This document shows positions 8,024 through 17,081 of a DNA stretch of 64,000 nucleotides, one piece after another; the stretch's first letter is position 1, and every line of letters begins with the position of its first letter. Position numbers and translations under genes: made by a program. The notes under the pieces are model-generated. The model did no database searches. It saw only the letters and a list, made by a program, of their open reading frames with translations, and had not been told where the DNA came from. The stretch comes from Actinosynnema sp042752395. GTDB taxonomy: Bacteria > Actinomycetota > Actinomycetes > Mycobacteriales > Pseudonocardiaceae. The stretch lies in NCBI RefSeq assembly GCF_042752395.1, contig NZ_JBHYXZ010000020.1:1-64000 (forward strand), read 5' to 3'.

Positions 8024-9316
8024 TCACGCCCCGCGGGTCGTCGGCTCGCCGATCGGCTCCGGCAGGGCGGCCGGCTCCGAGTCGGCCAGGTTCTCCGGCA
8101 GCCTGAGGCCCTCGTGCAGCGGCACCAGCTCCGATTGCAGCACGAGGGCCGCCCCGCCGATCGCGGACGCGGTGGCGGCCGACCGGGACAGCCGCACGTC
8201 GATCCCGTGCGCCGCGCGGGAGAAGAACGCGCGGTCCAGCTCGTCGCGGACCACGGGCAGGTAGACCGAGCCCGCGATGGCGAAGCTCGGGCCCGTCAGC
8301 ACCAGGACCTCCAGGTCCATGATGTTGGCCAGGGTCCGGGCCGCCACCGCGATGTACCGCGCGGACCGCTCCAGGATCGCGAGCGCCGACGGCTCGCCCC
8401 GGCGGGCCGCCCGGCTCACCGCCGCGAAGTCCGACGACACGGACTTCGCCCGCCCGGTGAGCCCGGCTGACCGGGCCAGCGCCGCGTCCGCGCGGGCCGC
8501 CGCGACCACGGCCGCCGGGCCCGCCAGCACCTCCACGCAGCCGCGCGCCCCGCACCAGCACTCCGGCCCGTTCGCGTCCACGCAGACGTGGCCGATCTCG
8601 CCCGCGTTGCCGCTGCTGCCGCGGTAGGTGACGCCGTTGATCACCAGGCCCGCGCCGATGCCCGTGCCCATGTAGAGCGCGGCCGAGACGGCGGTGCCGC
8701 CGATGCCGCCCGACCAGTGCTCGCCCAGCGCCGCCGCGGTGGCGTCGTTGTCCAGCACCACCGGCAGGCCCGTGGCCTGTTCCAGCTCGCGGGCCAGCGG
8801 GAAGTCCTCCCACTTGCGCATGGACGGCGGGGTGAGGCCCATGCCGGTGTCCGAGCTGAGCGGCCCGGGGGAGACCAGGCCCAGGCCGAGCACCCGGTTG
8901 TGGTCCACGCCGACGCCGTCGATCAGGCCCTTCACCTCGGTCGCCATCCGCGTCACCACGGTCCGCGGCTCGGCCGCGCCCGCGCCCGCCCTCGAGATGC
9001 GGGCCACCACCGACCCGCCGAGATTGGTCAGCACGTACGTGATGCCCGCGTGGTCGAGGTGCACGCCCACGGCGTAGCGGGAGGAGTGGTTGAGCTGGAG
9101 CAGCACCCGCCGCTTGCCGCCGGTGGACTCGGCGCGGCCGGTCTCCACGACCAGGCCCTCGTCGATGAGCTTGCGGACGACGGTCGAGATGGTGGCGCCG
9201 GTGAAGCCGGTGGCGTTGATCAGGCCGACGCGGCTGATGGTGCCCGCCGCGCGGATCACGTCGAGCACCGCGGACTTGCTGCTCGCGTGGTGCGTCGCCC
9301 GCGCCGGTCCGCTCAC
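8024..9316 (-). CDS. ROK family transcriptional regulator (XylR/NagC-type)
   Basis: 430-residue sugar-responsive repressor. The N-terminal winged helix (SAVLDVIRAAGTISRVGLIN, then GFTGATISTVVRKLIDEGLV) is followed by a ROK ATPase-like sugar-binding domain. The zinc motif is intact (GHVC..., ECWCGARGCVE). The GTG at 9316, preceded by GGGGGA, is a better start than the ATG further upstream, which would add 38 residues without homology. It is divergent from the Opp-type importer and alpha-galactosidase operon. The 156-bp spacer carries the importer promoter, so it is the likely local regulator. The inducer is probably a galactoside or mannoside. Confidence 0.9.
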   Translation of the reverse strand: MSGPARATHHASSKSAVLDVIRAAGTISRVGLINATGFTGATISTVVRKLIDEGLVVETGRAESTGGKRRVLLQLNHSSRYAVGVHLDHAGITYVLTNLGGSVVARISRAGAGAAEPRTVVTRMATEVKGLIDGVGVDHNRVLGLGLVSPGPLSSDTGMGLTPPSMRKWEDFPLARELEQATGLPVVLDNDATAAALGEHWSGGIGGTAVSAALYMGTGIGAGLVINGVTYRGSSGNAGEIGHVCVDANGPECWCGARGCVEVLAGPAAVVAAARADAALARSAGLTGRAKSVSSDFAAVSRAARRGEPSALAILERSARYIAVAARTLANIMDLEVLVLTGPSFAIAGSVYLPVVRDELDRAFFSRAAHGIDVRLSRSAATASAIGGAALVLQSELVPLHEGLRLPENLADSEPAALPEPIGEPTTRGA

Positions 9317-9391
9317 GAGGTCCCCCGCGTCCGTCTTAGTTCGTTCGTCGGTCGAAGGGTAGCAACTTGACCGGTAGATGACGCCGAGGTG

Positions 9392-9420
9392 TTGACTTCG
9401 TTTCTTCGATGACTTAACAA
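9392..9420 (+). promoter_or_regulatory. Sigma70-type promoter of the Opp/alpha-galactosidase operon
   Basis: -35 TTGACT (9392-9397), a 17-bp spacer and -10 TAACAA (9415-9420). The start codon of the binding-protein gene is at 9473. The spacer carries a TTT/TT pattern also seen in the promoters at 23822 and 28242, suggesting a common operator. Confidence 0.75.
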
Positions 9421-9472
9421 TCTGCCTCAACGCGGGACCGCGGCCGGTCTCGGGCCACGAGAGGAATCGACG

Positions 9473-11161
9473 ATGTTCCTGAAGGCAAGGCGCTTCTCAC
9501 GGGGACGCATGGCGGCGGCCGGACTCGCCGCGGTGGCCATGCTCGCGACCGCGTGCGGCGGGTCCGACGCGAGCAGTGACGCGAACAAGGACACCCTGGT
9601 CGTCTACACCGGGCAGTCCGGCGACTGGCAGCTGAACTTCAACCCGTTCTCGCCGACCATGCTGGAAGGCCCCGGCACGATCTTCGAGCCGCTGTTCTTC
9701 TTCAACAACATCCGCGACGTCGAGCCGCGGCCCCGCCTGGGCAAGTCCTTCACGTGGAACGCCGACGGCACCCAGCTCGACGTCGAGCTGCGCGACGACG
9801 CCAAGTGGACCGACGGGCAGAAGTTCACCGCCAAGGACGTCGTCTTCACCCTCGACATGATCACCAAGAACCCGGCCATGAACGGCACGGGCTACAAGGG
9901 CGTCGCGACCGCCGTGGACGACACGCACGTGTCGATCAAGTTCACCGAGCCGTCGTTCATGGAGGGCCCGCAGATCCTCGGCCGGGTGTGGATGGTCCCC
10001 GAGCACAAGTGGAAGGACATCGCGACCCCGGCGACCGACGTCGTCAAGGAGCCCGTCGGCACCGGCCCGTTCATGCTGGAGGACTTCAAGGCCCAGGCGT
10101 TCACGCTCAAGGCCAACCCCGACTACCACTCCGGCGAGCCCGCCCTGAAGAAGGTCCGCTACCTCGCCCTGTCGGGCAACCAGTCCGGTGAGGCCGCGCT
10201 CAAGCAGGGCCAGATCGACTGGCAGACCGGCCCCGTCCCGGACATCGCCAACGTCGAGAAGAACTACCCCGGCTACAAGGCGATCACCATCCCGATGAAC
10301 CAGGTCGCCCTGTTCACCTGCTCCAACGCCGGCCTGGGCTGCCAGGGCCCGCAGACCGACGTGGCCGTGCGCAAGGCGATCTACTACGCCGTCAACCGCA
10401 CCCAGATCAACTCGCTCGCGTTCGAGAACACCGCCGGCGAGATCTCGCCCGGCGCGGCGCTGCTGGAACGCGACAAGGAGCAGATCTCGGCGAAGCTGAC
10501 CGAGAAGACCGCGCCGATGCAGCCCGACACCGCCAAGGCGACGCAGCTGCTGGAGGGCGCCGGCTACACCAAGGGCGGCGACGGCGTCTACCAGAAGGAC
10601 GGCAAGCCGCTGGCCATGACGCTCAAGGTGGTGGCCGGCTGGACCGACTACATCACCGCCGTCGACACGATGACGCAGCAGCTCCAGCAGGTCGGCATCA
10701 AGATCACCGCCCAGCAGGTGTCGTGGAACGAGTGGTCCGACGCGCGCGGCCGCGGCCAGTTCGAGCTGCTGATCGACTCGCTGCACCAGGGCCCGGCGCC
10801 CGACCCGTTCTACAACGCGTCCTACTTCTTCAGCACCGCGACCACGGCCAAGGTCGGCGAGGTGGCCAACCCGAACTTCGCCCGGTTCTCCAACCCCGCC
10901 GTGGACGCCGCGCTCGCCGCGCTGAAGGGCATCGACCCGGAGGACGACGCCGCCCGCCAGCCGCACTTCGACACCATCCAGACCGAGATCGAGAAGTCGA
11001 TCCCCTACATCCCGGTCCTGACCGGCGGCACCACCAGCGAGTTCAACGCGAAGAAGTTCACCGGCTGGCCCACCAAGGACGACCTCTACTCGTTCCCGGC
11101 CGTCTGGGCGCGCCCCGAGCACTCCGAGATCTACCTGAAGCTCAAGCCGGCCGGCCAGTGA
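9473..11161 (+). CDS. Family 5 ABC transporter substrate-binding lipoprotein
   Basis: 562-residue extracellular solute-binding protein of the peptide/nickel/oligosaccharide (SBP_bac_5) family. It has a lipoprotein signal with lipobox LATAC (Cys at about residue 28), then GGSDAS. Family sequence includes EPLFFFNN, WTDGQKFTAKDVVFTLDMI, GTGPFMLEDF, and VRKAIYYAVNRTQI in the second lobe. It heads an operon with two permeases, two ATPases and an alpha-galactosidase. This context suggests it binds oligosaccharides (galactosides) rather than peptides; several members of this family are known to do so. Confidence 0.93.
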   Translation: MFLKARRFSRGRMAAAGLAAVAMLATACGGSDASSDANKDTLVVYTGQSGDWQLNFNPFSPTMLEGPGTIFEPLFFFNNIRDVEPRPRLGKSFTWNADGTQLDVELRDDAKWTDGQKFTAKDVVFTLDMITKNPAMNGTGYKGVATAVDDTHVSIKFTEPSFMEGPQILGRVWMVPEHKWKDIATPATDVVKEPVGTGPFMLEDFKAQAFTLKANPDYHSGEPALKKVRYLALSGNQSGEAALKQGQIDWQTGPVPDIANVEKNYPGYKAITIPMNQVALFTCSNAGLGCQGPQTDVAVRKAIYYAVNRTQINSLAFENTAGEISPGAALLERDKEQISAKLTEKTAPMQPDTAKATQLLEGAGYTKGGDGVYQKDGKPLAMTLKVVAGWTDYITAVDTMTQQLQQVGIKITAQQVSWNEWSDARGRGQFELLIDSLHQGPAPDPFYNASYFFSTATTAKVGEVANPNFARFSNPAVDAALAALKGIDPEDDAARQPHFDTIQTEIEKSIPYIPVLTGGTTSEFNAKKFTGWPTKDDLYSFPAVWARPEHSEIYLKLKPAGQ

Positions 11162-11189
11162 ACGACTGAGTGAGGCGATAGGCGGACCG

Positions 11190-12179
11190 ATGAGGTACTA
11201 CGCCCGAAAGTTCGCGTTCTACCTGGTCGCCCTCTGGGCGGCGCTGACGCTGAACTTCTTCATCCCGAGGCTCATGCCGGGCAACCCGGTGGACATCCTC
11301 ATGGCGAAGCTCGCGCAACGCGGCGGAACCGTGGACCCGTCGGCCCGCAGGGCGTACGAGCTGCTGCTCGGCACGAACAGCGGCGAGTCGCTCCTCCGGC
11401 AGTACCTGTCCTACCTGGGCAACATGGTCCGCGGCGACCTGGGCATCTCGGTGAGCGCGTTCCCCGCGCCGGTGTCCCGGATCATCTCGGAGGCCCTGCC
11501 CTGGACCCTGATGCTCGTCGGCATCGCGACGTTCCTGTCGTTCGCCTTCGGCATCGTCCTGGGCACGTTCGTCGGATGGCGGCGCGGCACCTGGCTGGAC
11601 AGCCTGGTGCCCGCCACCACCGTCCTGGCCGCGGTGCCGTACTTCTGGCTCGCGTTGATCCTGGTCGCGCTGCTGTCCTCGGCGTGGGGCTGGTTCCCGC
11701 TCCAGGGCGGCTACGACGTGATCCTCACGCCCGGCTGGAACGCCGACTTCATCGGCTCCGCCCTCTACTACGGCACGCTGCCCGCGCTGACCATCGTGAT
11801 CTCCTCGGTCGGCGGCTGGCTGCTCGGCATGCGCAACATGATGGTCTCCGCCACGGCCGAGGACTACGTGCTGACCGCCAAGGCCAAGGGCCTGCGCGAC
11901 TCCCGCATCATGATCAAGTACGCGGCGCGCAACGCCGTGCTGCCCTCGGTCGCGGGCTTCGCGATCTCCCTCGGCTTCGTGGTGGCGGGCTCCATCATCA
12001 CCGAGCAGGTGTTCTCCTACCCCGGCATCGGGTCCAAGCTCCTGCAGGCCGTGCAGAACAACGACTACGCCCTCATGCAGGGCATCTTCCTCGTGATCAC
12101 GGTCGCCGTGCTCGGCGCGAACCTCGTGGTCGACCTGCTGTACGCCGTCATCGACCCGCGCACCCGCGTCAGCGGCTGA
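11190..12179 (+). CDS. OppB/DppB-like ABC transporter permease
   Basis: 329-residue inner-membrane permease with about six transmembrane segments, including FAFYLVALWAALTLNFFIPR at the N-terminus. The BPD_transp_1 EAA-loop region reads DYVLTAKAKGLRDSRIMIKY. The typical N-terminal region with PRLMPGNPVD is present. It lies 28 bp after the binding-protein gene. It should form the translocation channel with the permease half of the next gene. Confidence 0.93.
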   Translation: MRYYARKFAFYLVALWAALTLNFFIPRLMPGNPVDILMAKLAQRGGTVDPSARRAYELLLGTNSGESLLRQYLSYLGNMVRGDLGISVSAFPAPVSRIISEALPWTLMLVGIATFLSFAFGIVLGTFVGWRRGTWLDSLVPATTVLAAVPYFWLALILVALLSSAWGWFPLQGGYDVILTPGWNADFIGSALYYGTLPALTIVISSVGGWLLGMRNMMVSATAEDYVLTAKAKGLRDSRIMIKYAARNAVLPSVAGFAISLGFVVAGSIITEQVFSYPGIGSKLLQAVQNNDYALMQGIFLVITVAVLGANLVVDLLYAVIDPRTRVSG

Positions 12180-12196
12180 GAAGGAGAACGGACACC

Positions 12197-14023
12197 GTGA
12201 CCAACCTCAGTGCCGCGACCGTCGCCGCGCCGCGCGGCCGGGCGGGCTGGCGATCCATGCTGCCGCGCTGGTCGCCCAAGCTCGGCGTCGGCCTCGTCCT
12301 GATCGGGCTCATCGCGCTGCTCGGCCTGGTCGGCCCGCTCGTGGTCGGCGACCCGAACGCGATCCGCGACATCGGCCTCACCCCGCCCGGCGGCGAGTTC
12401 TGGCTGGGCACCACCCTGACCGGCCAGGACATCGTCGCCCAACTCGCGCACGCCACCAGGGGCTCCCTCTACATCGGCCTCATGGTCGGCGTGATGGCGA
12501 CCGCCCTGTCGGCGGTGTTCGGCATCGTCGGCAGCTACGTCGGCGGGTACGTCGACGAGGCGTTCTCCCTGTTCTCCAACGTCATGCTGGTGATCCCCGG
12601 CCTGCCGCTGGTCATCGTCATCTCCGCGTTCGTGCCCGCCGACCAGCGCGGCTCGTGGACCATCGCGGTGGTGCTGGCGATCACCGGCTGGGCCGCGTCG
12701 GCGCGCGTGCTGCGCGCCCAGACCCTGTCGCTGCGCAACCGCGACTACGTCGCCGCCGCCAAGGTCTCCGGCGAGAAGCCGTGGCGCGTCATCACCGTCG
12801 AGATCCTGCCGAACCTGCTGCCGCTGCTGGCCTCGCAGTTCGTGTTCTCGGTGATCTACGCGATCCTCAGCGAGGCGGGCCTGTCGTTCCTCGGCCTGGG
12901 CGCGTCCAACTCCTCCACCCTCGGCACGATGCTCTACTACGCGCAGAACGGGTTCGCGCTGCAACGCGAGGCGTGGTGGTGGTTCGTGCCGCCCGGCCTG
13001 ATCATCGCCCTGTTCGGCTGCGGCCTGTCCCTGGTCAACTTCAGCATCGACGAGATCATCAACCCCAAGCTGCGCGACATCCCCCGCCGCGGCAGGGCCG
13101 AGGCCGCCCGCACCCCCGAACCCGTGGCCCGCCCGGACGACGACGTGGTGCTGACCGTGAAGGACCTGTCCGTCGTCTACCGGGTCGAGAACCCGGTGCA
13201 CGCGGTCAAGGACGTCTCCCTCACCCTGCGGCGCGGCGAGATCCTCGGCCTGGCCGGCGAGTCCGGCTGCGGCAAGACCACCCTCGCCTACGCCGTCAAC
13301 CGCCTGCACCGGCCACCCGCCGAGGTGACCACCGGCTCGGTCACGTTCCACGACCGCGAGGGCGGCGACATCGACGTGCTCGCGCTCACCCCCGGCGAAC
13401 TGCGCGCGTTCCGCTGGTCGAAGCTGTCCATGGTGTTCCAGGGCGCGATGAACGCGCTCAACCCCGTCATCACCGTCCGGGCGCAGCTCGACGACGTGCT
13501 CACCACCCACCGCCCGGAGATGACCAAGGCCCAGCGCAAGGCCAGGTGCGAGGAGGTGCTCCGGCTCGTCGGCGTGGACGTGCGGCGGCTCGGCTCCTTC
13601 CCGCACGAGCTGTCCGGCGGCATGCGGCAACGCGTGATGATCGCCATGGCGCTGCTCCTCGACCCCCAGGTCATGATCATGGACGAGCCGACGACCGCGC
13701 TCGACGTGGTCGTGCAGCGCGGCATCCTCCGCGAGATCCTCCGCCTGCGCGACGAGATCGGCTTCGCCGTCCTGTTCATCACCCACGACCTGCCGCTGCT
13801 GCTCGAACTCGCCGACCGCATCGCCGTGATGAAGGACGGCGAAGTGGTCGAGTACCGCGCCGCGCAGGACATGTTCGAGAACCCCGAACACCCCTACACC
13901 CGCCGCCTGCTCGACTCGTTCCCCAGCCTGACCGGCGACCGCGGCTCGTTCGTCCGCTCCGGCGAGCAGGCCACCCCCGCCCGCGGCTCCGGCGAGCCCA
14001 CCCCGTCCGGAGGTCCCCGATGA
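12197..14023 (+). CDS. Fused OppC-type permease and OppD-type ATP-binding protein
   Basis: 608-residue fusion. Residues 1-295 are a DppC/OppC permease (PKLGVGLVLIGLIALLGLVG, EAA-type loop DYVAAAKVSGEKPWRVI). After a Pro/Arg-rich linker (about 296-318), residues 319-600 form an ATPase: Walker A GESGCGKTT, signature ELSGGMRQRVMIAMA, Walker B VMIMDEPTTALDV, and an oligopeptide-type C-terminal motif HPYTRRLLDS. The GTG at 12197 has AAGGAG 10 nt upstream. Fusions of this kind are found in actinobacterial Opp/Dpp systems. It overlaps the next ATPase gene by ATGA, and together they give the usual five-part importer. Confidence 0.92.
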   Translation: MTNLSAATVAAPRGRAGWRSMLPRWSPKLGVGLVLIGLIALLGLVGPLVVGDPNAIRDIGLTPPGGEFWLGTTLTGQDIVAQLAHATRGSLYIGLMVGVMATALSAVFGIVGSYVGGYVDEAFSLFSNVMLVIPGLPLVIVISAFVPADQRGSWTIAVVLAITGWAASARVLRAQTLSLRNRDYVAAAKVSGEKPWRVITVEILPNLLPLLASQFVFSVIYAILSEAGLSFLGLGASNSSTLGTMLYYAQNGFALQREAWWWFVPPGLIIALFGCGLSLVNFSIDEIINPKLRDIPRRGRAEAARTPEPVARPDDDVVLTVKDLSVVYRVENPVHAVKDVSLTLRRGEILGLAGESGCGKTTLAYAVNRLHRPPAEVTTGSVTFHDREGGDIDVLALTPGELRAFRWSKLSMVFQGAMNALNPVITVRAQLDDVLTTHRPEMTKAQRKARCEEVLRLVGVDVRRLGSFPHELSGGMRQRVMIAMALLLDPQVMIMDEPTTALDVVVQRGILREILRLRDEIGFAVLFITHDLPLLLELADRIAVMKDGEVVEYRAAQDMFENPEHPYTRRLLDSFPSLTGDRGSFVRSGEQATPARGSGEPTPSGGPR

Positions 14024-14883
14024 CCACGCTGGAAGCCCGCGAACTGGTCAAGGACTTCCACGTCCGGGTCGGCCTGCGCCGCGTCCGGCTGCGCGCCGTC
14101 GACCACGTGTCGTTCACCCTCACCCCCGGCCGCACCGTCGCGCTGGTCGGCGAGTCCGGCTCGGGCAAGTCCACCATCGCCCGCATGATCGCCCGGCTGG
14201 AGAAGCCCACCGGCGGCGGGATCACCGTCACCGGCCCGGACGGGCGGCACGTCCCCGACCGCGAGTACCGCGACCACGTGCAGATGGTGTTCCAGGACCC
14301 GTTCGCCTCGCTGAACCCGTTCCACACGATCGAGCACCACCTCGCCCGGCCGCTCAAGCTGCACGGCAAGCCGCACGGCTGGGAAGAGGTGGTGCGGCTG
14401 CTCGACCGCGTGTCCCTGCCCGGCCGCGACCTCGCCGGACGACGCCCGCACGAGCTGTCCGGCGGCCAGCGGCAACGCGTCGCCATCGCGCGGGCGCTCG
14501 CCCCGGGCGCGAAGGTCGTGGTCGCCGACGAGCCGGTGTCCATGCTGGACGTGTCCATCCGGCTCGGCGTGCTCAACCTCATGGCCCGCCTGCAACGCGA
14601 GGAGGACCTCGCCGTCCTCTACATCACCCACGACCTGGCCACCGCACGCCACTTCTCCGACGACATCCTCGTGCTCTACAAAGGGCGCGTGGTCGAACGC
14701 GGACCGGCCGACGACGTGATCCTCAACCCGCAGCACCCCTACACGAAGATCCTGGCCTCCGCCGCCCCGAACCCCGAGGCGCGCGGCCGGGCCGTCGACA
14801 TCGACCCGGCCGACGTCGAGCGCGCCGGCGCGGCCGCCGCCTACGACCACAACACCGGCGCATGGGAGGAAGTCACCACATGA
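14020..14883 (+). CDS. OppF-like ABC transporter ATP-binding protein
   Basis: 287-residue ATPase. It has Walker A GESGSGKST, Q-loop VFQDPFASLNPF, signature ELSGGQRQRVAIARAL, Walker B VVVADEPVSMLDV and a C-terminal HPYTKILASAAP of the oligopeptide-transporter type. The start ATG overlaps the upstream stop, and its own stop overlaps the alpha-galactosidase start, so three genes are translationally chained. It is the second nucleotide-binding subunit of the importer. Confidence 0.93.
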   Translation: MTTLEARELVKDFHVRVGLRRVRLRAVDHVSFTLTPGRTVALVGESGSGKSTIARMIARLEKPTGGGITVTGPDGRHVPDREYRDHVQMVFQDPFASLNPFHTIEHHLARPLKLHGKPHGWEEVVRLLDRVSLPGRDLAGRRPHELSGGQRQRVAIARALAPGAKVVVADEPVSMLDVSIRLGVLNLMARLQREEDLAVLYITHDLATARHFSDDILVLYKGRVVERGPADDVILNPQHPYTKILASAAPNPEARGRAVDIDPADVERAGAAAAYDHNTGAWEEVTT

Positions 14884-16946
14884 CCCTGACGTGGTCCACG
14901 GGCGCGATCCGACTCGTCCTGACCGACGGCGACGACCGACCGGTCAGCCTGCTGTCCCTGCGCCCGGACGGGCCGGCGGACGGCATCGGCGTGCCGCTGG
15001 TCGAGGTCCAGGCCCTCGGCCACGGCCGCTTCCCCGGCAGCCACCGCTACGCCGACACCACCATCGGAGCCCGCCTGCGCTACCGCACCCACGTCGCCTC
15101 CGCCGACGAGCTGCGCGTCCAGCAGCACGACCCGGTCACCGGCCTGGTGGTGACGTCGGTGTTCCAGGGGGTCGCCGGCGTCCCCGCGGTGCGCACCTGG
15201 ACCGAGGTGGCCGTCGAGGGCGACGGCGAAGTGCGCCTCCAGGCGGTGACCTCGCTGGCCACCGGGGCGTTCCTGGTCGACGCCGACCGCACCGTGGACG
15301 AGGTCGACGTCGTCCACGCCGACTCCGACTGGGTCGCCGAATCGCGCTGGCGCCGCACCCCGCTGCGCGAAGCCGGCCTCGTCGCCATGGACCCGACCGT
15401 CCACCACCACGCGTCCCGCAGCCGGTTCGCGCTCACGTCCCGCAGCTCCTGGTCCACCGGCGAACACCTGCCCACCGGCGTCCTCGTGGCACGCGACGAC
15501 ACCTGGGCGATGGCCTGGCAGGTCGAGCACAACGGCGCCTGGCACTGGGAGGTCGGCGAAACCGTCGCGGGCGCGTACCTCGCCGTCCTCGGCCCCACCG
15601 ACACCGAGCACCAGTGGTCCCGCACCGTCTCGACCGGCCACGGGTTCACCACCGTGCCGGTGTCCGTCGCGATCGCCGCGGGCGGCGTGGACGAGGCGTT
15701 CGGCGCGCTCACCCGGCAGCGGCGCGCCACCCTGCGCAACCGCCGCGCACCCGAGCTGCCCGTGGTGTTCAACGACTACATGAACACCCTCATGGGCGAC
15801 CCCACCACGGAGAAGCTCCTGCCGCTGATCGACGCGGCCGCCGCCGTGGGCGCGGACTACTTCTGCGTCGACGCGGGCTGGTACGACGAGGACGGCAAGT
15901 GGTGGGACAGCGTCGGCGAGTGGCGGCCGTCGCGCACCCGGTTCCCCGGCGGGTTCGGCGAGGTCGCCGACCACATCCGCGCCGCCGGCATGGTGCCCGG
16001 CATCTGGCTGGAGCCCGAGGTCGTCGGCGTGCGCTCGGCCCTGGCCCGGGCACTGCCCGACGAGGCGTTCTTCCGGCGCCAGGGCGCGCGGGTCGGCGAG
16101 CACGGCCGCTTCCACCTCGACCTGCGCCACCCCGCCGCCGTCCGCCACCTGGACGACGTGGTCGACCGGCTGGTCGAGGAGTTCGGCATCGGCTACTTCA
16201 AGCTCGACTACAACATCATGCCCGGCGCGGGCACCGACGTGGGCGGCGTCGCGCCCGGCGACGGGCTGCTCGGCCACAACCGGGCACACCTCGCGTGGCT
16301 GGACGGCGTGCTGGCCCGCCACCCCGGCCTGCTGCTGGAGAACTGCGCGTCCGGCGCCATGCGCATGGACTACGCCATGATGTCCCGACTGCACCTCCAG
16401 TCCACCTCCGACCAGCAGAACCCCCTGCTGTACCCGCCGATCGCGGCCGCCGCGCCCGCGTCCCTGCTGCCCGAGCAGGCGGGCAACTGGGCGTACGCGC
16501 AGCCGGGCATGACGGCCGACGAGGCGGCGTTCACGCTCGCCACGGGCGTGCTGGGCCGGCTGTACCTGGCGGGGCGGGTCGACCTCATGGACCCCGGGCA
16601 GCGGGCGCTGGTCGCCGAGGCCGTGTCCATCCACAAGGGACTCCGACCGGAGATCGCGGCGGCCGTGCCGTTCTGGCCGCTGGGACTGGCGAACCGCACC
16701 GGCCCGTGGGTCGCCCAGGGTTTGCGCGCGCCGACCGCCGGCTACCTCACCCTCTGGCGGCTCCCCGACGCGCCACCCGACGTGGACCTGCCCGTGCCGC
16801 ACCTGCGCGACCACCCCGTCGAGCCGTCCGCGATCTTCCCGGCCGGCGCGCCGTCGTGGACCTTCGACTGGGACGCCGGGCGCTGCGTGCTGCGCGCCCG
16901 CCACACCGGAACGGCGCCGGCCGCGGTCGTCGTGCGCCTCGGGTAG
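14880..16946 (+). CDS. Alpha-galactosidase, GH36 (last gene of importer operon)
   Basis: 688-residue cytoplasmic glycosidase without a signal peptide; it should remove alpha-1,6-galactose from imported oligosaccharides. GH36 landmarks: VFNDYMNTLMGDPTTEKLLP, VDAGWYDEDGKW, the nucleophile Asp443 in FKLDYN, ENCASGAMRMDY, and the acid/base Asp511 in TSDQQNP. The ATG at 14880 overlaps the ATPase stop and has GGGAGGA about 10 nt upstream; an upstream in-frame ATG at 14862 would cover that ribosome site. Its position at the end of the importer operon is the main evidence that the transporter carries sugar. Confidence 0.93.
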   Translation: MTLTWSTGAIRLVLTDGDDRPVSLLSLRPDGPADGIGVPLVEVQALGHGRFPGSHRYADTTIGARLRYRTHVASADELRVQQHDPVTGLVVTSVFQGVAGVPAVRTWTEVAVEGDGEVRLQAVTSLATGAFLVDADRTVDEVDVVHADSDWVAESRWRRTPLREAGLVAMDPTVHHHASRSRFALTSRSSWSTGEHLPTGVLVARDDTWAMAWQVEHNGAWHWEVGETVAGAYLAVLGPTDTEHQWSRTVSTGHGFTTVPVSVAIAAGGVDEAFGALTRQRRATLRNRRAPELPVVFNDYMNTLMGDPTTEKLLPLIDAAAAVGADYFCVDAGWYDEDGKWWDSVGEWRPSRTRFPGGFGEVADHIRAAGMVPGIWLEPEVVGVRSALARALPDEAFFRRQGARVGEHGRFHLDLRHPAAVRHLDDVVDRLVEEFGIGYFKLDYNIMPGAGTDVGGVAPGDGLLGHNRAHLAWLDGVLARHPGLLLENCASGAMRMDYAMMSRLHLQSTSDQQNPLLYPPIAAAAPASLLPEQAGNWAYAQPGMTADEAAFTLATGVLGRLYLAGRVDLMDPGQRALVAEAVSIHKGLRPEIAAAVPFWPLGLANRTGPWVAQGLRAPTAGYLTLWRLPDAPPDVDLPVPHLRDHPVEPSAIFPAGAPSWTFDWDAGRCVLRARHTGTAPAAVVVRLG

Positions 16947-17081
16947 CCGCCGTTCACTCGCACCGGTGGCGCCCGACCCCCGAAGCGTGACGCGACTTGT
17001 CCTCCCGCACCGACGTCGTTATCGAGGAGGTGACGGCCGCGACCCAGGCCGGGCGCCGACCCCGAGGAGTGAACCGGACCG

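Noticed and set aside
9497..11122. 541-residue minus-strand frame opposite the binding-protein gene
   Set aside because: Composition is that of an antisense shadow; the plus frame has a signal peptide, lipobox and family motifs.
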